A stretch of 8,275 nucleotides of DNA from 2-01-FULL-45-10 sp964450115. Lineage in GTDB: Bacteria > Omnitrophota > Gorgyraeia > 2-01-FULL-45-10. Made by a program: the position numbers and the translations under genes. This document shows positions 1 to 5,742 of the stretch, piece by piece; the first letter of the stretch is position 1, and each line of letters begins with the position of its first letter. Where the stretch lies: assembly GCA_964450115.1 (NCBI GenBank), contig CAYVCD010000062.1, positions 1 to 8,275 of the forward strand. Direction: 5' to 3'. Below the pieces are notes generated by a model that worked only from the letters and a program-made list of their open reading frames with translations, ran no database searches and was not told the origin of the DNA.

Positions 1-272
1 GCTACTACTTTTGAGGTATCTTCTTTGGAGAGCTTATCAAAATCTTTTACTACTACCAGCCTCTTTGACGAAAAGAAAGGCAGCGTCCCGGCCGAGCCGA
101 TTATCTCATCCGCGGACGTATCCGAGCCGTGCAGAACCTTGTAGTCCAGCTCACCCGAAGAGCTGTCGAGCGATCGGGAACGCAATTCGGTTATCGCCCG
201 CTCCTTAAGATACTTCTCTTTTCCCACGAAGAGGAATACGGAAGGACTTGAAGAAGGGGCCGGGGTTACCAT
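1..272 (-). CDS. holA: DNA polymerase III subunit delta, N-terminal part (runs off the left edge)
   Basis: HolA is the delta subunit of the clamp loader; it opens the beta sliding clamp for loading onto primed DNA. Only the first 90 codons are in the window. Translating the minus strand from an ATG at 272-270 gives an N-terminus with FLFVGKEKYLKERAITEL near residues 13-30, matching the first strand and helix of HolA (usual pattern: hydrophobic strand, G-E/K-E, then Y-L-K). It is followed by the L-D-Y motif, a run of acidic and Ser residues, then LPFFSSKRLVVVKDFDKL, the classic second strand of the family. The ATG overlaps the lptE stop (ATGGTAA), so translation is probably coupled to lptE. 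A GAGGA lies immediately before the ATG, too close to be an ideal ribosome binding site, and no better in-frame start exists downstream without losing the first strand. The identification rests on motifs over about a quarter of the usual length. Confidence 0.85.
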   Translation of the reverse strand, partial: MVTPAPSSSPSVFLFVGKEKYLKERAITELRSRSLDSSSGELDYKVLHGSDTSADEIIGSAGTLPFFSSKRLVVVKDFDKLSKEDTSKVV

Positions 273-817
273 TCCTCGATAGTTCTTTCCACAACGCGCC
301 GCGCCAGGTCATCAGCCGCTTCTTTTATGGCTGTGGCTTCGCTCTTCGCGAGCGTGCCTGTGGTCCTGTATAAAGATTCACCAGCGAAGTTATTTTCGGT
401 CCAGCGCACCTTGCCATCCTTCGCGTTCTTCATGACCAGATTCACTACAAGCCTCACCCTGTACTCTTCTATATCATTATTCCTGTCGTACCTTAAGGCC
501 TCATTCCTGAAGTCCACCAGTTCGCCCGTTAATATAAGATCCGCCGATTCCATATTGGCTACCCTGAGGTTGCCGTCTGAAAGATATTTATCGCGTATCG
601 TCCTGGTAGCTTCCAGCTCCATGCCGGGCCGATAACCTCTATACATCCTGGCATCACTTGCCTCATCGGTAACCTTTATTTTGTTCACCAGGTCATCGAC
701 ATAGATAGTCTTGAGATCCGACGGGAGAAGAGACTTTGTCGTATATCCGCATCCGGCTATTAAAGTAACCGCGGCTAATAAAGTCACGGCGAATATTTGA
801 AATTGAGTATTTCTCAT
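266..817 (-). CDS. lptE: LptE-like LPS-assembly lipoprotein
   Basis: LptE is the outer-membrane lipoprotein that plugs and supports the LptD barrel during delivery of lipopolysaccharide to the cell surface. From the ATG at 817 the protein is 183 residues. It starts with a basic residue, a hydrophobic stretch and a lipobox LIAGC with the lipidated Cys at residue 23; the following Gly is compatible with outer-membrane sorting. The mature start CGYTTKS, then a TIYVDDL strand, an E-x-T-R-T-I-R-D-K helix, an ADLILTGEL strand and a strand pair ending near KVRWTENN follow the LptE fold order. An ATG three codons upstream (826) is open too, but the AACAGGAG site touches it, whereas it sits 9 nt from the 817 ATG, and starting at 817 also removes an acidic residue from the signal peptide. 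The bamD-like stop lies two bases before this start and holA overlaps the end, so this is the middle gene of an operon. Placement between an outer-membrane TPR gene and holA supports LptE; sequence divergence in the family keeps the call short of certain. Confidence 0.78.
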   Translation of the reverse strand: MRNTQFQIFAVTLLAAVTLIAGCGYTTKSLLPSDLKTIYVDDLVNKIKVTDEASDARMYRGYRPGMELEATRTIRDKYLSDGNLRVANMESADLILTGELVDFRNEALRYDRNNDIEEYRVRLVVNLVMKNAKDGKVRWTENNFAGESLYRTTGTLAKSEATAIKEAADDLARRVVERTIEEW

Positions 818-819
818 GT

Positions 820-2478
820 CTACCATCTCCTGTTGGTTACTGCCATAGGCTCATCGTTAGTGCCGAAATATAATGGCTTCCACCCTTTATCTTTAGACTC
901 CGCCTTAACTGCCGGCTCTTTCTTGTAATCAAAATTGAATGGCTTCCAGGATTTCTTTTCTGGGGTTTCAACAGCAGGAATTTCAGCCTTCGGAGCTTCA
1001 ACTACCGGAGTCTCTATAACTTGTGGTTCTATAGGCTGCGCGGGCGCTTCTACTACAGGAGCAGGGATCTCTGCTATAGGTGCTTCAGGAGCCTTCTTCG
1101 GCTGGACGGTCTTCATCGAGTCGAAGCTGAGCGGCTTCCACGGCTTCTTTTGGATCGCCGCTTCGGTCTTCTCCTTCGGCTTGCTGCTCATGAAGCCCAG
1201 AGGGTTCCAGCTCTTCTTCGGGGCTTGCGGGGTTGTCGGCTCTACCTTCTTCTTGGGTTGACTGCTCATGAAACTCAGAGGGTTCCAGCTCTTCTTCGGG
1301 GCTTGCGGGGTTGTCGGCTCTACCTTCTTCTTGGGTTGACTGCTCATGAAGCCCAGTGGATTCCAGCTCTTTTTCGGCGACGCCTTCGGAGCTGCCGTTT
1401 CGACCTTCTCCTTCGGCTTCCCGCTCATGAAGCCCAGCGGGCTCCAGGGCTTCTTCTCCTTCACTACCCGGTTCGGTTTTTTTTTACTCAGATCTATAAC
1501 GGGCGCTGCGGCCTTCTTGATACTTTTCGCTTTCAACGCTTCTATCTTGGCCTTTGACCTATTTACGAATGTGCTATCTGGATACGCGTCTATGACATCC
1601 TGATAATATATTATAGCCGCCTGAGTCTTACCCTGGGACTCATAAAACTGGGCCGCCTTGTATGACTTTTCGGCGACATTGTCCTTAAGCCGTTTCATCG
1701 TGGTATCCGCACTCTTTGCCAGATTAGCGTCTTTATTCTTATCAACGAACTTTTCGAATGTCTTTATGGCGTTATCGGTCGCTGCAGCATCGTAGGCAGG
1801 CTTCAGAGATGCCTTATATGCGCAGTTCGATTCCTCATACATTGCCTGGGTAGCCAACTTCGATTTTGGATAATCTTCCACTATCTTATGGAATGCCTGG
1901 ACCGCCTCTTCATACCTCTCGCTCTTCTTCAACGCCTCGCCCAGTTTGAACTGCGACTCTTCGGCGAATTTGCCATAAGGAGCGTTCTCCACGATCTTCT
2001 TGAATATCTCCACCGCTCGGTCAAGCGGGGCCATTATATCCGTACCAAGGACTTTGGGGCCCGGCTTACTGAGATATAAATTAGCTATGGCGAACTCACG
2101 CGCCAGTATCTCTTCGGTATTAGCTATGTGCGGGAAGTTATCGATAGCCTTCTGATAATTCTGGTAGGCGGTATAATACTTGTTCATATTCTCGTAGCAG
2201 AGGCCCACGTAGTACTGGGCTTTGGAGGCATGTTCAGAAAATTCGTACTGCTTGGCGAGTTTTTCGAATTCGGTAGCGGCCCTCTGGAAGTCCTTGGCGT
2301 TATAAAAGCTCATCGCCCAATCGAACTGTTCTTTCGGGCTGTCTTTTACCGCGTATTTGGGATTTGTGAATTTTTTGGTCTCCGGGGTCCATATCCAATA
2401 TGCATTGGCAACACCGGAGAGGATCGATATACCTACCAGGGAAAATAACGCTATAAGGAAAATAGATCTCTTGATCAT
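820..2478 (-). CDS. BamD-like TPR protein with a long W-x-P-L-x-F repeat tail
   Basis: 552 residues, exported. Residues 1-26 form a signal peptide (basic MIKR, hydrophobic core, ANA before YW) typical of signal peptidase I; no lipobox Cys is present, unlike proteobacterial BamD. Residues about 48-316 are helical TPR units of the BamD/YfiO or YbgF type: repeated pairs such as A-x-x-x-Y-x-x-G-L-C-Y and Y-x-x-A-I-x-x-F-P, with A-x-x-Y-P/F-P turns near 115, 202 and 299. In E. coli BamD is about 245 residues and helps BamA fold outer-membrane barrels. After a K/A linker, residues 335-552 form a tail rich in Lys, Pro, Ala and Glu, with seven W-x-P-[LF]-x-F motifs (W345, 372, 398, 424, 447, 511, 533) and a C-terminal Trp. 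A Pro/Glu spacer (463-507) separates the first five from the last two. The tail is probably disordered and of unknown role. The ATG at 2478 is the only start keeping the signal peptide; it has no Shine-Dalgarno sequence and lies just after a promoter. Adjacent lptE supports an outer-membrane assembly role. It could instead be a CpoB/YbgF-like coordinator. Confidence 0.72.
   Translation of the reverse strand: MIKRSIFLIALFSLVGISILSGVANAYWIWTPETKKFTNPKYAVKDSPKEQFDWAMSFYNAKDFQRAATEFEKLAKQYEFSEHASKAQYYVGLCYENMNKYYTAYQNYQKAIDNFPHIANTEEILAREFAIANLYLSKPGPKVLGTDIMAPLDRAVEIFKKIVENAPYGKFAEESQFKLGEALKKSERYEEAVQAFHKIVEDYPKSKLATQAMYEESNCAYKASLKPAYDAAATDNAIKTFEKFVDKNKDANLAKSADTTMKRLKDNVAEKSYKAAQFYESQGKTQAAIIYYQDVIDAYPDSTFVNRSKAKIEALKAKSIKKAAAPVIDLSKKKPNRVVKEKKPWSPLGFMSGKPKEKVETAAPKASPKKSWNPLGFMSSQPKKKVEPTTPQAPKKSWNPLSFMSSQPKKKVEPTTPQAPKKSWNPLGFMSSKPKEKTEAAIQKKPWKPLSFDSMKTVQPKKAPEAPIAEIPAPVVEAPAQPIEPQVIETPVVEAPKAEIPAVETPEKKSWKPFNFDYKKEPAVKAESKDKGWKPLYFGTNDEPMAVTNRRW
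827..834 (-). promoter_or_regulatory. Ribosome binding site that decides the lptE start
   Basis: The minus strand reads AACAGGAG here, inside the last codons of the bamD-like gene. It has 9 nt spacing to the ATG at 817 but zero spacing to the upstream ATG at 826, so it favours the 817 start. Confidence 0.6.
865..1446 (-). repeat. Seven-copy W-x-P-[LF]-x-F protein repeat in the BamD-like tail
   Basis: Seen in the translation at residues 345-538: WSPLGF, WNPLGF, WNPLSF, WNPLGF, WKPLSF, WKPFNF and WKPLYF. The first four are followed by M-S-[GS]-[KQ]-P-K-[EK]-K; the fifth to seventh copies are followed by D-S, D-Y and G-T. Trp-to-Trp spacing is 27, 26, 26, 23, 64 and 22 residues. Each motif is usually preceded by K-K-S/P. 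I do not recognise the motif as a named domain. Confidence 0.85.
1190..1345 (-). repeat. Near-identical 78-bp tandem repeat, two units
   Basis: The units 1190-1267 and 1268-1345 differ at only two of 78 positions (near 1195/1273 and 1197/1275), one changing Gly to Ser in the coded motif. Flanking units of 78-81 bp (from about 1346 onward, and the shorter copy before 1190) are in the same register but more diverged. The repeat is in frame (26 codons) and codes the W-N-P-L unit of the BamD-like tail. It is an internal coding repeat, not a CRISPR. Confidence 0.85.
1477..1485 (-). other. A9 homopolymer at the TPR/tail boundary
   Basis: Nine consecutive A residues on the coding strand encode Lys332-334 of the BamD-like protein. 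Nearby Lys codons are nearly all AAG, so the AAA-AAA-AAA run stands out. Transcripts lacking one A would read K-K-N-R-T-G then TAG, ending after about 337 residues and removing the whole tail. Confidence 0.8.
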
Positions 2479-2490
2479 AATGAGGAGTGA

Positions 2491-2519
2491 ATTATACCAC
2501 GCGGGGCTTTGAAGGTCAA
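2491..2519 (-). promoter_or_regulatory. Promoter of the bamD-like-lptE-holA unit, near-leaderless
   Basis: On the minus strand the -35 TTGACC (2514-2519), a 17-bp spacer and the -10 TATAAT (2491-2496) form an almost perfect sigma70-type promoter. The -10 ends only 12 nt before the ATG at 2478, so the predicted start site (about 2481-2484) leaves a leader of only about 3-6 nt. No Shine-Dalgarno sequence precedes the ATG, which fits leaderless initiation. Confidence 0.75.
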
Positions 2520-2536
2520 AGAAAAATGCTGATCGC

Positions 2537-2905
2537 TTAGAGAGCCGCGCCGTTCAAACGGCTTACATAATCGGTTATGAGGTTCCTGTCCTCTTTCGAG
2601 ATCTCCAGGAATTGATTACCGAGCTCATACTGCTCACCGCTTGATAGCTTGCGTATCCACGCCACTTTGGAGATGGCTTTGATCGGCCTCTGCACCGTCG
2701 GCAATGTTATCTCCACTACGAGCCGGCAGGCGAGAGAAATAAATTCGTTGGTCTTAAAACGGATTCCACCCTCACAGATATCTTTGGTGAGCGATCCCAT
2801 AGGGACTGTGGCCGTCTTAATGTTTTTGTACCGCACGGGAAGATTTGAATCTATCCGCTGGAAGCGACGCCTCTCTGTTACGTTATCGGTTCGCGTCTCC
2901 ATCAT
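2537..2905 (-). CDS. Single-domain PilZ protein (putative c-di-GMP receptor)
   Basis: 122 residues. PilZ domains bind cyclic di-GMP through an R-x-x-x-R motif and a [DN]-x-S-x-x-G motif and typically act on motility, secretion or polysaccharide systems. Here R13-R14-F15-Q16-R17 gives R13-x-x-x-R17 at the N-terminus (ERRRFQR), followed by strand NLPVRY. The second motif reads D42-I-C44-E-G-G47, with Cys where Ser is usual; the next strand is GIRF. Later strands (LVVEITLP near 62-69, ISKVAWIR near 78-85, YELGNQFLEI near 93-102) and a C-terminal helix complete the barrel. No other domain is present, so it probably works through a partner. The start at 2905 is chosen over the adjacent ATG at 2902 because GGAAAGG lies 9 nt upstream. 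It has its own promoter and sits between comEC and the bamD-like gene; neither neighbour reveals its target. Confidence 0.88.
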   Translation of the reverse strand: MMETRTDNVTERRRFQRIDSNLPVRYKNIKTATVPMGSLTKDICEGGIRFKTNEFISLACRLVVEITLPTVQRPIKAISKVAWIRKLSSGEQYELGNQFLEISKEDRNLITDYVSRLNGAAL

Positions 2906-2944
2906 TCTTTTCTACCTTTCCTTTATCTAAAAAACCGGAACAAT

Positions 2945-2960
2945 AATAATATATATTATT
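2945..2960. repeat. Perfect 16-bp AT-only palindrome in the pilZ leader
   Basis: AATAATATATATTATT reads the same on both strands. It lies about 7-22 nt downstream of the predicted pilZ transcription start, where a repressor site could act, or an unstable hairpin could form near the mRNA 5' end. In so AT-rich a stretch, chance is a real alternative. Confidence 0.5.
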
Positions 2961-2973
2961 TCTCGTTGCCGCA

Positions 2974-3002
2974 AATATACCACATGATATGCAGTTTGTC
3001 AA
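2974..3002 (-). promoter_or_regulatory. Promoter of pilZ
   Basis: On the minus strand TTGACA (2997-3002) and TATATT (2974-2979) are separated by exactly 17 bp, a near-consensus sigma70-type promoter in the 114-bp gap between comEC and pilZ. The predicted start near 2967 gives a leader of about 60 nt carrying a GGAAAGG ribosome binding site 9 nt before the ATG. Confidence 0.75.
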
Positions 3003-3019
3003 GGTAAAATATAAAAAAG

Positions 3020-5392
3020 CTAGTTATTTTTAATAGATGGCTTAACCTTGAAGCCCCTGCCATCGGAGGTTATGATTATGGCTCCCTCTCTTTTTGTTCC
3101 GTAATTAGCAGAATTTAGGGAGTCTATTAATCCCTGCGTATCTCTGGATATCCTTGAAAATTTATATCTTCCACCGGAGCTCGTTACAGAAACCTGCGGT
3201 GAAACAAGATCCAAAAACCTTTTCACTACCATCTTACCCCCTACGTTTCCACCGTGATGCGGTATCTTGATAAGATCCGATCTCAAAAGCTCGCCGTAAG
3301 TCATGACGTGCCCCATCGCCTCACTCGAGATGTCTCCACAAAATATCGCGCTGAACTTGTCATAGGCCATTTTCAATACGATCGAGCTGTCATTGGGATC
3401 GACATCCCGATCGGTCTTGAGAGGATTCAGCACAAATATCCTGGCGTTACCGAAACCGGTTATCTCGTCCCCGTCGCCGACGATGACCCTGCGTATCTTT
3501 TTACTCTTGATGACGTCTATATATTTTTCGTACAGCACCATATCGGAAGACGACGGCTCACCGTTATCTATTACACAGCCCACCTTAAAATTTTCCAAAA
3601 TATATAATAATCCGCCCAGATGATCTTCGTGAAAATGAGTGACAACTACAGCATCTAGTCTTCGTATGCCATTATTCCACAAGTATGGCGCCACCACAGA
3701 CTTCCCCGCGTCTCTCATCCCCTCTACTCCGCCGGAACCTCCGTCTATAAGCATAGTGCCTGATTTAGGGAACTGCACTATAAGAGAATCACCTTTTCCC
3801 ACGTCGAGAAATGTTATCTTTAACTCTTTACCTGCATAGCTAAAGTCCTGGCTCCAGACAAATATATTCAATAGTGCCAGCGCTACTATCGGGATATATC
3901 TTCTCTTCTGTGTGAGTAATATGTACGCCAGAAAAGCATAGTAGGCATATATGAAAAGGTGCGAAGGCGCCGGGATCCTTATGTAAGAGAGAGGTATTAC
4001 GGCAAAGAGATGATTTATGAAGAAAGTCGCCCGGGTGAGCTGTGAAAGCGCTATCCCCATCCAGCCCAGGCAAAAAACGGCCCCGATAATGTTTAAAGAA
4101 AGGAATATGAACGATGCCACTGTCAGGACAAAGAGCGCCGGCACTATCACTAAATTCGCCAATACGGCTATCGGCGATACGATATTAAAGTACCTGGCGA
4201 CGATCGGAAAGACGCCGATGGATGCCGCTATCGATACGGCGGCGCTTTTGATGACATAGTTCGTCTTCTTGCCGAATAGTTCCTCTATCCTGGGCGCGAA
4301 CAGTACTATACTGATAACGGAACCGAATGAGAGCTGAAAGCTCGGATCGAAAAGCTCTTTGGGGTTTGACAGGAGTATCAGGAAAGCTGCCAGGGAGAGA
4401 GAATTAAGTATATCCGATTCCCTGTTCACAATATAACCGAATGACGCGATGACAAATACGATCGTAGCCCTTACCACCGGAGGTGAGGATCCGGCGACAA
4501 AACAGTAGAATACGATCGCTATTGATGTGAGGATCAGGTTCAGCTTCTTCTTGATCCTGAAGACCCTGAATATCACAAGAAATATTCCGGCCACGAGCGC
4601 TATATTGAGGCCGCTTATGGCTATGACATGCACGGTCCCCGTTCTTATAAAGTCGTCGGTGATCGCACTGTCGAGCTCCGTCCTCTCCCCCACAAGTATC
4701 GCATTGAGAAATCCGCTGTAGCGTTTGTCCACGTATCGCTTTATGGAATCTCTTATACTACGCCTGACGTTATACGCCAACTTCATTACCGGATCGACGC
4801 GTTCGCGCGGAAGTATCTCCACAGAGCTATTTTCATTCACGGCGAGGACCGCGTATATATTCTTTATCCCGAGATATCGCGCATAATCGAAGAGTCCCGG
4901 ATTCTTAAGGCCTTCCGGCCTTGAGAGTGAGCCCGAAAGGACTATCTTTTCGCCGAATCCCAGATCTCCCGGTCTCTCGTCGGAATATATGTCCGTCTTT
5001 ACTAGGCCTGTTACCTTCTGCCATCCACCGGCAATTTTTATATATTCAGCTTTCAACGTGAAAGAGGTCTTCTCCTTTCCATAGAAGGCCTTCTTCGTAA
5101 AAGGATCATCTACGACCGCACCCTTAATAGTGATCTTGGGGCTCTCTTCTGAAATAAAGTTCACTATGTGATCGCCGGGCAGTATATCGTAATTCTGGGC
5201 GTAGGCGCTCCCGAAGAAGATCAGGGCAAGATACAGGAATATATGGGATAGTATGTTATTTCTGAATAGAACGGCGGCCAAGATAATGGATATGAAACAG
5301 AGGCCTACCGGATAAATTATGGGAATGGAAAGACCGGCTAAAGCTATGCCGACAGAGAATGATATTGCCGAGTAAAGGATGGGCCGCTTCAA
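3020..5392 (-). CDS. comEC: ComEC/Rec2 DNA-uptake channel with metallo-beta-lactamase domain
   Basis: ComEC is the inner-membrane channel that carries transforming single-stranded DNA into the cytoplasm. This 790-residue protein has the full family architecture. Residues 1-65 form N-terminal membrane helices; 70-195 form the soluble DUF4131/OB-like region; 225-510 form the Competence domain with many membrane helices and the signature HVIAISGLNIALVAG (255-269) plus P-x-V-R-A (305-309). Residues 523-785 form a metallo-beta-lactamase domain: FLDVGKGDS (528-535, Lys where Gln is common), LIDGG (548-552), THFHEDHLGG (585-594, with H586, H588, D590, H591), a GD at 686-687 and PHHGG (711-715). All candidate metal ligands are present, so the nuclease-like domain looks intact. 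The start is TTG (5392-5390) overlapping the comEA TGA; AAGG lies 10 nt upstream and no ATG exists near the first helix. It is translationally coupled to comEA. Confidence 0.95.
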   Translation of the reverse strand: MKRPILYSAISFSVGIALAGLSIPIIYPVGLCFISIILAAVLFRNNILSHIFLYLALIFFGSAYAQNYDILPGDHIVNFISEESPKITIKGAVVDDPFTKKAFYGKEKTSFTLKAEYIKIAGGWQKVTGLVKTDIYSDERPGDLGFGEKIVLSGSLSRPEGLKNPGLFDYARYLGIKNIYAVLAVNENSSVEILPRERVDPVMKLAYNVRRSIRDSIKRYVDKRYSGFLNAILVGERTELDSAITDDFIRTGTVHVIAISGLNIALVAGIFLVIFRVFRIKKKLNLILTSIAIVFYCFVAGSSPPVVRATIVFVIASFGYIVNRESDILNSLSLAAFLILLSNPKELFDPSFQLSFGSVISIVLFAPRIEELFGKKTNYVIKSAAVSIAASIGVFPIVARYFNIVSPIAVLANLVIVPALFVLTVASFIFLSLNIIGAVFCLGWMGIALSQLTRATFFINHLFAVIPLSYIRIPAPSHLFIYAYYAFLAYILLTQKRRYIPIVALALLNIFVWSQDFSYAGKELKITFLDVGKGDSLIVQFPKSGTMLIDGGSGGVEGMRDAGKSVVAPYLWNNGIRRLDAVVVTHFHEDHLGGLLYILENFKVGCVIDNGEPSSSDMVLYEKYIDVIKSKKIRRVIVGDGDEITGFGNARIFVLNPLKTDRDVDPNDSSIVLKMAYDKFSAIFCGDISSEAMGHVMTYGELLRSDLIKIPHHGGNVGGKMVVKRFLDLVSPQVSVTSSGGRYKFSRISRDTQGLIDSLNSANYGTKREGAIIITSDGRGFKVKPSIKNN

Positions 5393-5742
5393 TCTATAGA
5401 GACCTTATCTTTTATCTTATCGTAGAGCTTACCGCCAAGACCCTTCACCTTCTTGAGCTCTTCGACGGATCTAAAGCTTCCTTTCGTCGACCTGTATTCA
5501 ACGATACGGTCTGCCAGGACCTTACCTATGCCTTTAAGCTTCATGAGCTCTCCAGCGTCGGATAGGTTTATATTTATCTTGGTAGTCTCGACCGGGGCAT
5601 CTTCTGCGGTGTAAATAAAATTACCCGGCCTTACATCTACAGATACTACTCTTTTTTGGTAGAACCCTATGGCTAGCCCGATGAGAAGTATGGCGAGCAA
5701 TACAAGAAGGGTCGATTTTTCCCGTTTTTCGAGGTCGAACAT
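5389..5742 (-). CDS. comEA: ComEA-like membrane-anchored helix-hairpin-helix DNA receptor
   Basis: ComEA binds incoming double-stranded DNA outside the inner membrane and hands it to the ComEC channel. This 117-residue protein has a short charged N-terminus, one membrane helix (about 11-28), a linker, and a double helix-hairpin-helix domain at about 56-115. The domain opens with the family-like ININL and has hairpins LKGIGKVLADRI (69-80) and VKGLGGKLYDKI (99-110), with EYRSTKGSFRSVEEL between. It lacks the SLBB domain found between anchor and HhH in Firmicutes ComEA, resembling the shorter Gram-negative form, but it is anchored rather than freely periplasmic. Its ATG directly follows the leuS stop (TAAATG), and its TGA overlaps the comEC TTG start. 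Generic HhH proteins share the fold, but direct linkage to comEC makes ComEA the best call. Confidence 0.88.
   Translation of the reverse strand: MFDLEKREKSTLLVLLAILLIGLAIGFYQKRVVSVDVRPGNFIYTAEDAPVETTKININLSDAGELMKLKGIGKVLADRIVEYRSTKGSFRSVEELKKVKGLGGKLYDKIKDKVSID

Noticed and set aside
1190..1430. Tandem repeats resembling a CRISPR array
   Set aside because: Units of 78-81 bp are contiguous, in frame and coding, with no unique spacers.
935..1557. Long plus-strand open frames (935-1261, 1021-1557) opposite the BamD-like tail
   Set aside because: They are Arg/Leu- or Gly/Phe-rich mirror translations of the in-frame repeats, with no ribosome binding site or recognisable domain.
2482..2487. GAGGAG on the plus strand, a possible ribosome binding site
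   Set aside because: No plus-strand start codon with a supported gene follows; it is the complement of the bamD-like leader.
2520..2545. Possible terminator after pilZ (T run on the minus strand)
   Set aside because: The T5 stretch has only a 3-bp stem before it, too weak for a Rho-independent terminator.
3003..3025. Possible terminator after comEC (T-rich stretch)
   Set aside because: The A/T-only pairing around CTAG lacks a GC stem.
3840..4073. 77-residue minus-strand frame inside comEC
   Set aside because: It lies wholly within the well-supported comEC membrane domain in another frame.
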